27,362 nt of DNA from Lachnoclostridium sp. UBA2905 (GCA_002349525.1 DEDL01000003.1:21657-49018), one strand, 5' to 3'. Positions 15,827 to 24,024 are shown, counted from the stretch's first letter. Translations and numbers: made by a program. Notes: generated by a model not told the origin, from the sequence alone.

Positions 15827-15865
15827 ATAAGCAATATAAGAATAAATCAACATTTCTTTTGAGGC

Positions 15866-15888
15866 TGTAAAAAATCTTGTGTCTTTGG
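15866..15888 (+). repeat. Left inverted repeat of the IS
   Basis: It starts TGTAAAAAATCTTGTGTC and matches the complement of 17472-17494 at 19 of 23 positions. Confidence 0.8.
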
Positions 15889-16142
15889 AAAGTGAATCTT
15901 TCTGATAAGAAATAGATATGTAAGGTTTTGCTGTCGAATTTATGATTATGTTGTTGTCGAATTTATCTTTCTATTTATAGTATAACCATCTGATAAGATT
16001 TTATACATCCGTTTTGATTTTTTTGCATAACAAATAAGACATTGTATTGATTGCTTTTTTCGTGGGCGCTGCCCACACCCGACCTCTGGAATGGAGCAGG
16101 GAAATTCTGGCAATAATACAGATGCCGACGGAATAGAAAGGA

Positions 16143-16181
16143 AGCGGGAATGGTCAGCTTTGGAGCAAATCCATTCCTGCT
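16143..16181. terminator. Terminator-like hairpin downstream of the IS transposase
   Basis: AGCGGGAATGG (16143-16153) pairs with CCATTCCTGCT (16171-16181), 11 bp with one G-U pair, and an inner GCT/AGC pair sits in the loop. On the + strand TTTTCTTTTCT follows, a good U-tract; on the - strand the tail is TCCTTTCTATT. It lies 11 nt after the transposase stop and can insulate the element from both sides. Confidence 0.65.
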
Positions 16182-16191
16182 TTTCTTTTCT

Positions 16192-17406
16192 CTACAGATA
16201 GTTGGTAAGCCGTTCTCCATATAGGACAATCAACTGATTCAACACTTGATCCCAGTTTCGATACCTCTGCGTCCATTTTTTGACTATATTTTCACTGGCA
16301 AGGTACAGCATCTTTTCCAATGCTGTATCGCTTGGAAATACACTCTTGGTTTTCGTGACTTTCCGGTACTGACGGTTCAATCCCTCTATGATATTTGTGG
16401 TGTACATAATGCGCCTGATGTCGTTTGAAAACTGGAAAAAGGAACTTACATCTTCCCAATTATTTTCCCAGTTGCTAATAGCATAGGGATATTTCTTTCC
16501 CCATTTCTCCTTAATATTCTCCAGTTCTGATAAAGCGGCTGTTTCATTCGGAGCATTATATACCGCTTTGAAATACGAGGAAAACTTTTTCAGATCATTA
16601 TAGTTTACATACTTGAAAGAATTACGCAGCATATGGATGACACATCTCTGGATTTCTGCCTGCGGATAGACTGCCTGGATGGCTTCTTTAAAGCCCGGAA
16701 GCCCATCTACACAGAAGAAAAGGACATCTTTTACTCCGCGATTCTTCAGATCGTTAAGCATTCCAAGCCAGAACTTGCTGGTTTCATTGGCTCCCACTGT
16801 GATGCTGAGGATATCTTTGTACCCTTCCACTGTAACACCAAGAACAACATAAGCAGCACGGCTTAAGATCCTGCCATCTTCCCGGACTTTGTAATGAATA
16901 CAATCCATGAATACAAAAGGATACACCGGGTTCAGAGGACGGGACTGCCACTCCTTGACCTGAGGTAGAATCTTATCTGTGATCTTGCTGACCATTTCAG
17001 CTGATAATTCAATTCCATAAAGATCCAGAAGTTGGTCATGAATGTCACGTGTACTCATACCACGGGCATACAAAGAGATCACTTTTTCTTCAATCCCGGA
17101 AATATCCCGCTGATATTTAGGAATCAGCTTCGGTTCAAACTCTCCATTGCGGTCTCTTGGTACGTCAATTTGAAATTCGCCATACTGGCTTTTTAAGTTC
17201 TTTGTGGAATGTCCATTTCTTTTATTGTCTGTCTGCAAATCTCCCTTATGATTTTTCTCGTAACCGAGGGTTGCATCTAATTCTGCCTCCATCAGCTCCT
17301 GCAGGATATCTTTGAAGCTGTCTTTCAGAAGCGTGTATACATCGGCAACGCTACTAATGTTGTTTTCTGAGATAATCTGTCGAATTTGTTCCTTTGCAAC
17401 TGCCAT
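16192..17406 (-). CDS. IS256-family transposase
   Basis: This 404-residue DDE transposase is full length for the IS256 (mutator-type) family. The catalytic carboxylates are Asp168 (FMDCIHYKV), Asp234 (FFCVDGLPGF) and Glu341 (NIIEGLNRQ), and the conserved QRCVIHMLRNS segment lies between the second Asp and Glu. The N-terminal part (RRDRNGEF-like DVPRDRNGEFEP and a helical DNA-binding region) is typical. No stop or frameshift is seen, so it could be active. The ribosome site AAGGAG is 7 nt before the ATG but sits inside a 19-bp inverted repeat (17414-17461) that could block it. Confidence 0.96.
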   Translation of the reverse strand: MAVAKEQIRQIISENNISSVADVYTLLKDSFKDILQELMEAELDATLGYEKNHKGDLQTDNKRNGHSTKNLKSQYGEFQIDVPRDRNGEFEPKLIPKYQRDISGIEEKVISLYARGMSTRDIHDQLLDLYGIELSAEMVSKITDKILPQVKEWQSRPLNPVYPFVFMDCIHYKVREDGRILSRAAYVVLGVTVEGYKDILSITVGANETSKFWLGMLNDLKNRGVKDVLFFCVDGLPGFKEAIQAVYPQAEIQRCVIHMLRNSFKYVNYNDLKKFSSYFKAVYNAPNETAALSELENIKEKWGKKYPYAISNWENNWEDVSSFFQFSNDIRRIMYTTNIIEGLNRQYRKVTKTKSVFPSDTALEKMLYLASENIVKKWTQRYRNWDQVLNQLIVLYGERLTNYL

Positions 17407-17413
17407 AAAAATA

Positions 17414-17461
17414 CTCCTTTTCGATAAGAATTGTCATATCTGAATTCTTACCAAAAAGGAG
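17414..17461 (-). promoter_or_regulatory. Inverted repeat sequestering the transposase ribosome binding site
   Basis: Arms 17414-17432 and 17443-17461 match at 17 of 19 positions over a 10-nt loop. In the - strand RNA the 3' arm includes AAAAGGAG, the transposase ribosome site, and the 5' arm supplies CTCCTTTT to pair with it. A transcript entering from outside would fold this way; one starting inside the loop would not. Confidence 0.75.
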
Positions 17462-17471
17462 CCATTTTTTA

Positions 17472-17494
17472 CCAGAAACACAAACTTTTTTACA
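17472..17494 (-). repeat. Right inverted repeat of the IS
   Basis: The - strand reads TGTAAAAAAGTTTGTGTT onward, the partner of 15866-15888. The transposase start is 66 nt inside. Confidence 0.8.
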
Positions 17495-17539
17495 CTACCT
17501 GATGATGTAAGAGATGGACGGGGTTATTATTGCAATGAA

Positions 17540-17660
17540 TATAAACAAAGCTAAACCAATTATAACAAAATTAACAATAGCAAAATCAATTGTTACAAAA
17601 CTAATTATAAACAAAACCAGCATGACAATGTTATATATAACAAATCCAATATAACAAAGT
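17540..17660. repeat. AT-rich degenerate repeats downstream of ppk
   Basis: The motif ATAACAAA or close variants (ATAAACAAA, GTTACAAA) recurs at least six times with irregular spacing of 12-35 nt (near 17541, 17562, 17592, 17606, 17637 and 17650). There is no ORF and no terminator hairpin after ppk in this gap. Confidence 0.5.
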
Positions 17661-17679
17661 CGCCTGGTAAAGCTATATC

Positions 17680-19809
17680 TTATTCTTCTGGATTCATCAT
17701 AGGTTCAAATGTTCTTGATTTGCCTTTGGATTTTTTGAACTGTTTAACAGCTCTCATAGCCTCTTTGCAGAAATAATCCTGTGATGACAGTGGTTTCTCA
17801 TCATTGCGAAGGAATTCATAAGAACCGTCAGGAAGCTTGATTCTTGTTTTAACGTTATCCTTTAACTGAATGTCAAGAATATGCTTGATTTCATCCTTAA
17901 GCTTTTCTTCTTCAACAGGGAAGAGAATCTCAACACGTTTATCAAGGTTACGTGGCATCCAGTCAGCACTTCCCATAAATATATCTTCATATCCGTCATT
18001 ATAGAAGTAGAATATTCGTGAATGTTCAAGATAATTACCAACTATTGAACGGACAGTGATATTCTCACTTACGTCTTTGATGCCTACCTTAAGGCAGCAG
18101 ATACCACGGATAATAAGATCAATCTTAACTCCGGCAGCAGAGGCCTCGTAAAGTGCAGCAATAATTTTGGCATCGCACAGAGAATTCATTTTGGCTATAA
18201 TTCTGGCTTCCTTGCCTTCTCTTGCATGGGCTGTTTCACGTTCAATGCACTCCATAAACTTATCACGAAGCCATAATGGAGCAACAGCGAGCTTATTCCA
18301 TGATGGTGGCTCAGAGTAACCGGATAACATATTAAATACTGCAGTAGCATCTTCACCAATAGGTCTTGATGATGTAAACAGACCCATATCAGTATAAAGC
18401 TTAGCAGTTGAGTCATTGTAGTTACCTGTTCCAAGATGTACATATCTTCTGATACCATCTTCTTCACGACGTACAACAAGAGTAATTTTGCTGTGTGTCT
18501 TAAGTCCAACAAGTCCGTAGATTACATGACATCCTGCCTGCTCAAGTTTTCTTGCCCATACAATATTGTTCTCTTCATCAAAACGTGCCTTAAGCTCTAC
18601 AAGAACAGAAACCTGTTTTCCATTCTCGGCAGCAAGGGCAAGGGATGAAATGATAGGAGAATTGCTGCTGACTCTGTAAAGAGTCTGTTTAATGGCAAGA
18701 ACATCTGGATCTGATGCCGCCTGGCGTACAAAGTCAACTACCGGATCAAATGTCTGGAAAGGATGGAAAAGTAATATATCCTTTTCGCGAATCTGTGAAA
18801 ATATATCACGGTCATTGTCGATATCAACTACAGGCTGTGGCTTAAATGGATTATTGCGAAGATTATCAAAGCCTTCTATTCCGTACATCTTCATAAGGAA
18901 TGTAAGGTCAAGAGGACCTGAAATATTGAATATATCTTCATTGCCAATACCAAGATTATCAACAAGGTAATTAAGGAGTCTGTCCTTAATGCCATCTTCA
19001 ACTTCAAGACGTATTGCTTCACCCCACTGACGTTTTCTTATCTGTTTTTCAATTTCAGTAAGAAGATCAGCAGCTTCATCCTCCTCGATTGTAAGATCGG
19101 CATTACGCATTACACGGTAAGGTGACGCACATACAACCTTGTAGTTAAGGAAGAGCTTATCTATATTTTTCTCAATTATCTGCTCAAGAAGAATAAATGT
19201 AATGTCCTTCTCGTGCTTTGATGGAATACGTACAAGTCTTGGAAGTACAGATGGAACCTGTACTGTGGCAAATTCGTATTCATCACCGGTTTTGTCATTC
19301 TGTAAAAGAGCTGCTATATTAAGTGACTTATTCCTGATAAGAGGAAATGGTCGTGATGAGTCAACAGCCATTGGTGTAAGAACAGGATAAACCTCCTGGT
19401 GGAAATATCTGTCCACGTATTCTTCCTGATCCTTATCAAGGTCCTCATGTGAGGTGATAAGTCTTATATTGTTATCAGCAAGTAAAGGAATAAATGTGTT
19501 GTTAAAAAGCTTATACTGTGAATTCACAAGCTTATGACAACCGGCACTTATTTTTTTGAGCTGAACCTCTGGTGTCATGCCTGCAATATCCTTCTTCTTG
19601 TAGCCAGCGTGTACCATATCCTTAAGAGATGCAACTCGTATCATAACAAATTCATCAAGATTTGATGCAGTAATACTTAAAAACTTAAGTCTTTCAAGAA
19701 GAGGGAGTGTATCATCCTTTGCTTCTGTCAGCACTCTTTTATTGAATTCGAGCCAGCTAAGCTCTCTGTTATCATAATATTCTGGATTTTTAAAATCTGA
19801 CTTAAACAT
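17680..19809 (-). CDS. ppk: Polyphosphate kinase 1
   Basis: This 709-residue PPK1 reversibly makes inorganic polyphosphate from ATP. The N-terminal domain starts with the typical NRELSWLEFNKRVL, the head domain follows, and two phospholipase-D-like catalytic domains fill the C-terminal half. The two essential histidines are His439 (GLKTHSKITL, autophosphorylated) and His458 (RYVHLGTGNYND), 19 residues apart as in E. coli PPK. AAAGGAGG precedes the ATG. The start overlaps the end of the exopolyphosphatase gene by 8 nt (ATGTTTAA), so the two are translationally coupled in one operon for polyphosphate turnover. Confidence 0.98.
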   Translation of the reverse strand: MFKSDFKNPEYYDNRELSWLEFNKRVLTEAKDDTLPLLERLKFLSITASNLDEFVMIRVASLKDMVHAGYKKKDIAGMTPEVQLKKISAGCHKLVNSQYKLFNNTFIPLLADNNIRLITSHEDLDKDQEEYVDRYFHQEVYPVLTPMAVDSSRPFPLIRNKSLNIAALLQNDKTGDEYEFATVQVPSVLPRLVRIPSKHEKDITFILLEQIIEKNIDKLFLNYKVVCASPYRVMRNADLTIEEDEAADLLTEIEKQIRKRQWGEAIRLEVEDGIKDRLLNYLVDNLGIGNEDIFNISGPLDLTFLMKMYGIEGFDNLRNNPFKPQPVVDIDNDRDIFSQIREKDILLFHPFQTFDPVVDFVRQAASDPDVLAIKQTLYRVSSNSPIISSLALAAENGKQVSVLVELKARFDEENNIVWARKLEQAGCHVIYGLVGLKTHSKITLVVRREEDGIRRYVHLGTGNYNDSTAKLYTDMGLFTSSRPIGEDATAVFNMLSGYSEPPSWNKLAVAPLWLRDKFMECIERETAHAREGKEARIIAKMNSLCDAKIIAALYEASAAGVKIDLIIRGICCLKVGIKDVSENITVRSIVGNYLEHSRIFYFYNDGYEDIFMGSADWMPRNLDKRVEILFPVEEEKLKDEIKHILDIQLKDNVKTRIKLPDGSYEFLRNDEKPLSSQDYFCKEAMRAVKQFKKSKGKSRTFEPMMNPEE

Positions 19810-21346
19810 TGATAATCCTCCTTTGTTTCAATTTTGGAACTATACCGAATATCTGCTTGAAAAATGCACAGGATTCGTCAAATGATGCAAGCTCCAGTGT
19901 AAGATCCATAAATGTGTCACAGGATATTATCAGCTTGTCATTCTTATTGCTTACAGTTACATTCTTTAACTTCTGGCATTTGCTTGTATCAAGGCTGTTT
20001 GCCAGTCTGTAGATTGCCGTAAGTTTGGCAATCTTCATATAGTCATCATCACACACGTTATATTCCATGTCTGATAAAGCCGGGAATTCTGTTACCTTGT
20101 AACGGACAATGCCGGCAACTATGTGGGTTTCTCTTGAAGTTAAGCCAATTATATCGGAAGAGAGGATAATATGTGCTGAGTTCTTCTCAATATTCTGGAA
20201 ACTAACATAAGTTCCAATGTCGTGCATTCTTATTGCAGCCTGCATAAGAAGTCGGTCTCTGCTTGAAAGACCACTGGATTCTTTGAAGGCATCAAATATG
20301 CCTAAGGCTATTTTCTCAACGTAAGAGGTGTGATCACTGTTAGAACCATACTTGATGGCAATCTTGCGTATTGCTGAAAGAATATCTCCATCAAAATTCC
20401 TTACAGGAATAAGTTTTTTGACGGAAACAGCATATTCGTATGCCATACCATCGCACAGGTCTGTTACATTAAATTTTATGTGTTCAGCATTATTAATATC
20501 CATAATCTGTTTATAAATCATGGCTGTAGGTCTTATAAGCCTTGCCTGCTCTTCAGATGTCTCGGCAATCCTTGCAAGATCCTTAAGTGACAGCTTCATA
20601 AGAGAATTATACATATCATTCATCTGTTTGGCATCAAGCACACTGCAGCCTGGCATATAGTAGTCTACATACTTACAAAGAGAATTAAGACCTTCACCTA
20701 CTGCAAGTATGGTCTTTATTTTGTACTTTATAAAATGCTTTCTATATGTTGTATTAATATCTGCAGCAATGTATTCCTTCAAAAGGTCAAAATAACTGTC
20801 TGCAGAACGTTCCAAGGTTTTTAAAAATTCATTAATTCTGATTGAACCAAGACGAAGATTCTGTGAGGTTATCATTTTCCCATTAGAGAAGCATGTTGCC
20901 TGGGAGCTTCCAGAACCGCTTTCAAGAACAATTGCACCGTGCTTGATAATATTATTGAAATCAGGTTCATTGAGAGCGAGAGCCTGAAGCATAAGAAAAC
21001 GCTGTTCAGGATTGCTTAATATTATAACATTGATTCCGGTTCTTACTCTTACGCGGTCAAGAAGAAAGTGTCTGTTGCCGGCTTCTCGTATCGAGCTTGT
21101 AGCATATGCTCTGTATTCTGTAACACCGTAATCCTTCATGATCATGGTGAAATCCTTTAAAACTTCGCAAAGTTCGTCAATCATGTGTGTAGATATATAT
21201 CCATTGGCATATGTATCACTGCCAAGTTCCATAACATGACGTACATGGTTCAGTTTACGTATAACATTCTTGTCTGTCAGTTCAAATATCTTAATGGACA
21301 GCTCATTCGAACCGACATCTATAGCAGCAAATGTTGTAACTGACAT
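19802..21346 (-). CDS. ppx: Ppx/GppA-family exopolyphosphatase with HD-like C-terminal domain
   Basis: This 514-residue protein degrades polyphosphate or hydrolyses pppGpp. The N-terminal actin-like fold has the phosphate-binding AIDVGSNELSIKIFEL and the second motif VLESGSGSSQATCF. The C-terminal helical HD-like domain is seen around MHDIGTYVSF and the following His-rich stretch. Two ATGs are possible, at 21352 and 21346; AGGAGG is only 1 nt from the first but 7 nt from the second, so 21346 is chosen. It is the first gene of the ppx-ppk operon, divergent from queA. Exopolyphosphatase is favoured over pppGpp phosphatase because of ppk next door. Confidence 0.93.
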   Translation of the reverse strand: MSVTTFAAIDVGSNELSIKIFELTDKNVIRKLNHVRHVMELGSDTYANGYISTHMIDELCEVLKDFTMIMKDYGVTEYRAYATSSIREAGNRHFLLDRVRVRTGINVIILSNPEQRFLMLQALALNEPDFNNIIKHGAIVLESGSGSSQATCFSNGKMITSQNLRLGSIRINEFLKTLERSADSYFDLLKEYIAADINTTYRKHFIKYKIKTILAVGEGLNSLCKYVDYYMPGCSVLDAKQMNDMYNSLMKLSLKDLARIAETSEEQARLIRPTAMIYKQIMDINNAEHIKFNVTDLCDGMAYEYAVSVKKLIPVRNFDGDILSAIRKIAIKYGSNSDHTSYVEKIALGIFDAFKESSGLSSRDRLLMQAAIRMHDIGTYVSFQNIEKNSAHIILSSDIIGLTSRETHIVAGIVRYKVTEFPALSDMEYNVCDDDYMKIAKLTAIYRLANSLDTSKCQKLKNVTVSNKNDKLIISCDTFMDLTLELASFDESCAFFKQIFGIVPKLKQRRIINV

Positions 21347-21375
21347 AGGCATCCCTCCTAGTTTGTAATATTATT

Positions 21376-21404
21376 ATTTTATAATAATTTTATAAAAATG
21401 ACAA
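21376..21404 (-). promoter_or_regulatory. Promoter of ppx-ppk
   Basis: On the - strand: TTGTCA (21399-21404), a 17-nt AT-rich spacer and TAAAAT (21376-21381). The leader would be about 25 nt. Confidence 0.6.
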
Positions 21405-21443
21405 GCAAAAATCACGTAATATCAGGGTAAAAGCTGTTAGAAC

Positions 21444-21472
21444 TTGCTTTATTACAGGATTACGGCTATACT
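21444..21472 (+). promoter_or_regulatory. Promoter of queA
   Basis: TTGCTT (21444-21449), a 17-nt spacer and TATACT (21467-21472). It lies back to back with the ppx promoter, 40 nt apart. Confidence 0.6.
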
Positions 21473-21535
21473 ACCCTTATCTATAGAAGTTTTTCAGTAC
21501 ATTTTGCGTACTTTTTTCAGGAGGTTTTGTATAAT

Positions 21536-22573
21536 ATGAAAACAAGTGATTTTTATTATGATCTTCCAGAAAGGCTGATTGCACAGGATCCGCTTTTGAA
21601 ACGTTCTGATTCAAGACTGATGCTGCTTGATAAGAATACCGGGGAAATAGAGCATTCAGTTTTTAATAAATTGCCGGAATATCTTAAGCCTGGGGACTGC
21701 CTTGTAATTAATAATACAAAGGTAATTCCTGCAAGACTTATAGGAAAAAAAGAAGGAACAGGCGGTGCCGTGGAGATACTTCTTCTCAAACGTATAAGTG
21801 ATGATGTGTGGGAGACACTTGTAAAGCCGGGCAAGAAGCTTAGAACTGGGGCAAGAGTATCATTTGGCGGCGGAATTCTTAAAGCCGAGATAATGGATGT
21901 ACTTGAGGATGGCAACAGACATGTAAAGTTCGAATATGACGGAATATTTGAGGAAGTGCTTAATGAGCTTGGTGAGATGCCTCTGCCTCCATATATTACC
22001 CACAAGCTGGAGGATAAGAACAGATACCAGACGGTTTATGCCAAGTATGAGGGCTCTGCAGCTGCACCTACTGCCGGACTTCATTTTACAAGTGAACTGC
22101 TTGAAACCATTAAAAATATGGGAATTAATATTGCAAGTGTTACACTTCATGTTGGACTTGGAACCTTCAGGCCTGTTAAGGTTGATGATGTGACCAAGCA
22201 TCATATGCATACAGAGTTTTACAGCGTAACCAGGGAAGCCGCTGATATGATAAATGAGACGAAGGCCAAGGGCGGAAGGATAATCTGTGTGGGAACAACA
22301 AGCTGTCGTACAGTGGAATCCTGTTCTGATGAGAATGGTATTGTATATCCTGGTCAGGGTAATACGGATATTTTCATATATCCTGGCTACAAGTTTAAGG
22401 TGCTTGATGCACTTATTACTAATTTTCATCTTCCTGAATCCACACTTCTTATGTTAGTTTCAGCACTTGCCGGAAAAGATAATATTATGCACGCTTATGA
22501 AATTGCCGTTAAGGAGGAATACAGATTCTTTTCATTTGGAGATGCTATGTTTATAACAAGCGGGATTGATTGA
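21536..22573 (+). CDS. queA: S-adenosylmethionine:tRNA ribosyltransferase-isomerase
   Basis: QueA (345 residues) transfers the ribosyl part of SAM to preQ1 in tRNA to form epoxyqueuosine. The N-terminus MKTSDFYYDLPERLIAQDPL, the LVINNTKVIPARL segment, AAPTAGLHFT and GLGTFRPV near the middle are family signatures, and the length is normal. ATG at 21536 is used; AGGAGG is 11 nt upstream, slightly far. An in-frame TTG at 21527 is only 2 nt from that site and is unlikely. The gene stands alone here without tgt or queG neighbours. The gap downstream contains a tandem repeat and no terminator. Confidence 0.97.
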   Translation: MKTSDFYYDLPERLIAQDPLLKRSDSRLMLLDKNTGEIEHSVFNKLPEYLKPGDCLVINNTKVIPARLIGKKEGTGGAVEILLLKRISDDVWETLVKPGKKLRTGARVSFGGGILKAEIMDVLEDGNRHVKFEYDGIFEEVLNELGEMPLPPYITHKLEDKNRYQTVYAKYEGSAAAPTAGLHFTSELLETIKNMGINIASVTLHVGLGTFRPVKVDDVTKHHMHTEFYSVTREAADMINETKAKGGRIICVGTTSCRTVESCSDENGIVYPGQGNTDIFIYPGYKFKVLDALITNFHLPESTLLMLVSALAGKDNIMHAYEIAVKEEYRFFSFGDAMFITSGID

Positions 22574-22613
22574 TATACGGTGAATATTAAGGCAATTTAA
22601 TATGATGAATTAA

Positions 22614-22711
22614 ATGCGATAAATTATAATGCGATTCAATACGATGAATTTAATGTGAATTAATGCGATAAATTATAATGTTATTCAATGCTATGAATCT
22701 AATGTGAATTA
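22614..22711 (+). repeat. Tandem 49-bp repeat between queA and the lipid kinase gene
   Basis: Units 22614-22662 and 22663-22711 match at about 44 of 49 positions; both begin ATGCGATAAATTATAATG and end TAATGTGAATTA. Decayed copies extend on both sides, so the whole 22580-22780 gap is made of GATGAATTTAAT-like words. No coding frame or terminator is seen. Confidence 0.85.
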
Positions 22712-22805
22712 ATATGATAGATATTAAGGCGATAATTATAATACGATGAATATTAATGTGATAATTTTAAGTTAGTAATTTTTATGTAATATGGGAGGCA
22801 AGTGT

Positions 22806-23699
22806 TTGAAAAAGCTGTTGTTTTTGTATAATCCATATTCCGGAAGGGGAGTTATAAAGGAAAAACTTTCGGAAATAGTGGAACTTTTTTGTGAAAATGA
22901 TTATGAAGTAACAATATATTCAACAAAGAAAACCGGGGATGCCCGTTCAAAGATTATAGCTACAGGAATGAATTATGATATTGTTGTATGTTCCGGGGGA
23001 GATGGAACCCTAAATGAGGTAACTGACGGACTTATGACTATTGGTAATCCTCCACCATGTGGTTATATTCCTGCAGGCACAGTAAATGATTTTGCAAAGT
23101 CATTTAAGCTGCCTAAGGATATGACTGAAGCTGCGGGAGTTGCCATTACCGGTTCGCCTGTTTTATGTGATATAGGCGAGATTAATGGTGATTATTTTGA
23201 TTACATTGCTGCATTTGGTGCATTTACACAGGTATCCTATGAAACCTCACAGATAACCAAGAATATTCTTGGAAAATTGGCTTATTTTTTTGAAGGGGTG
23301 AAAAAGCTTCCATATGTAAGGAAATATGCTATTGAGGTTACGGCGGGTGAGGAGCATTTTGAAGATGAGATAATCTATGGAATGATAACCAACTCATTTT
23401 CTGTGGGTGGCTTCCTGTCACTCTTTGATGATGATGTGGCACTTGATGACGGAAAGCTTGAGGCATTTTTCATTAAGGCACCTAAAAATGTAATCGAATT
23501 CCAGGTTATCATAAATGCGCTTCTTACAAGTGACGTATCATGCAAATATTTTTATTATTACCACGTAAGCGAAGTAACTGTAAAATGCGATGAAGAAATT
23601 GCCTGGACCGTGGACGGCGAATATGGCGGAGACATTGCTGAAGCACGTATTAATGTGCATAAACAGGCGGTTGCATTTGTACGTGGAGATGATGAATAA
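22806..23699 (+). CDS. YegS/DgkB-family diacylglycerol (lipid) kinase
   Basis: This 297-residue lipid kinase phosphorylates diacylglycerol or a related lipid, returning it to phospholipid synthesis. The N-terminal NPYSGRG, the nucleotide-binding SGGDGTLNEV and GTVNDFAKS motifs are intact, and the C-terminal beta-sandwich (YYYHVSEVTVKC, WTVDGEYGG) is typical. An ATG at 22791 opens the frame, but GGGAGG lies inside its first codons and is 7 nt before a TTG at 22806, so the TTG is the likelier start (MKKLLFLYNPYSGRG). The exact lipid substrate is not determined. It is flanked by AT-rich gaps and appears to be a single-gene unit. Confidence 0.93.
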   Translation: MKKLLFLYNPYSGRGVIKEKLSEIVELFCENDYEVTIYSTKKTGDARSKIIATGMNYDIVVCSGGDGTLNEVTDGLMTIGNPPPCGYIPAGTVNDFAKSFKLPKDMTEAAGVAITGSPVLCDIGEINGDYFDYIAAFGAFTQVSYETSQITKNILGKLAYFFEGVKKLPYVRKYAIEVTAGEEHFEDEIIYGMITNSFSVGGFLSLFDDDVALDDGKLEAFFIKAPKNVIEFQVIINALLTSDVSCKYFYYYHVSEVTVKCDEEIAWTVDGEYGGDIAEARINVHKQAVAFVRGDDE

Positions 23700-23747
23700 T
23701 AAGGTGTTGTAATGCAGGTGTGCAATGTTATCTTAGTTAAGTAGGCT

Positions 23748-23768
23748 CCCACTTCTGCAGGTGGTGGG
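23748..23768 (+). repeat. Small hairpin after the lipid kinase gene
   Basis: CCCAC (23748-23752) pairs with GTGGG (23764-23768). It is short and has no U-tract, so it is at best a weak terminator. The rest of 23700-23870 is AT-rich without a gene. Confidence 0.35.
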
Positions 23769-23870
23769 TAATATGGCACTTGAATTGCAGGTATTGTGTC
23801 CTTGTTATACAGTCTAAAATGAAAATTAAAAAAATATAAAAAATAAGTTAACAAAAAAACGATATTGTTC

Positions 23871-23899
23871 TTGCCAGATTATAGAAAATATGTTATTAT
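23871..23899 (+). promoter_or_regulatory. Promoter of ppdK
   Basis: TTGCCA (23871-23876), a 17-nt spacer and TATTAT (23894-23899) preceded by TGT. Transcription would start near 23906, leaving a leader of about 118 nt. Confidence 0.6.
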
Positions 23900-23916
23900 T
23901 AACTTATGGAAAACGA

Positions 23917-23982
23917 AAGTCACATATAGATTTGCCTTCAGTGAATTGCTGATGATTTCATGGGCATAATAATATGTGACTT
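23917..23982 (+). promoter_or_regulatory. Structured leader of ppdK
   Basis: A perfect 11-bp stem (23917-23927 with 23972-23982, AAGTCACATAT with ATATGTGACTT) encloses 44 nt that can form further short stems (TCAG with CTGA, GCC with GGC). It starts about 10 nt after the predicted transcription start and ends about 30 nt before AAGGAGG. No terminator U-run or known riboswitch motif was recognised. Confidence 0.5.
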
Positions 23983-24024
23983 AATTTGTCTTTAGGGATA
24001 TTGAGAGAACAAGGAGGATTTTAC

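Larger units (their letters stand above)
15827..16191. other. Non-coding stretch between the transposase remnant and the IS transposase
   Basis: No convincing gene is present. It holds the left end of the IS (15866-15888), a 12-nt direct repeat TGTCGAATTTAT at 15932-15943 and 15955-15966, a perfect GTGGGC/GCCCAC hairpin at 16062-16076, and a terminator-like hairpin at 16143-16181. From about 16060 the composition turns more G+C-rich than the AT-rich first part. Confidence 0.6.
15866..17494 (-). mobile_element. IS256-family insertion sequence
   Basis: The outer ends carry imperfect inverted repeats at 15866-15888 and 17472-17494 that match at 19 of 23 positions (both begin TGTAAAAAA). The element encodes one transposase on the - strand. 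The right end is 66-88 nt from the start codon, as usual; the left, downstream tail is over 300 nt, longer than expected for the family. I found no clear 8-9-bp target duplication, so the true tips may lie a few bases further out (both ends are preceded by AGG) or the flanks have changed. Confidence 0.8.

Noticed and set aside
16062..16076. Perfect GTGGGC/GCCCAC hairpin as a terminator
   Set aside because: The T-run lies before it on the + strand, and no U-tract follows on either strand.
15975..16229. 84-codon - strand frame overlapping the transposase end
   Set aside because: It runs through the IS tail and terminator hairpin, has no ribosome site, and resembles no protein.
21527..21535. 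TTG at 21527 as start of queA
   Set aside because: It is only 2 nt from the AGGAGG site; the ATG at 21536 also gives the usual N-terminus MKTSDFYYDLP.
21860..22429. 189-codon - strand frame opposite queA
   Set aside because: It lies wholly inside a well-conserved gene, with no ribosome site or recognisable protein features.
22580..22780. CRISPR array
   Set aside because: The repeats are directly tandem without unique spacers, are degenerate, and no cas gene is nearby.
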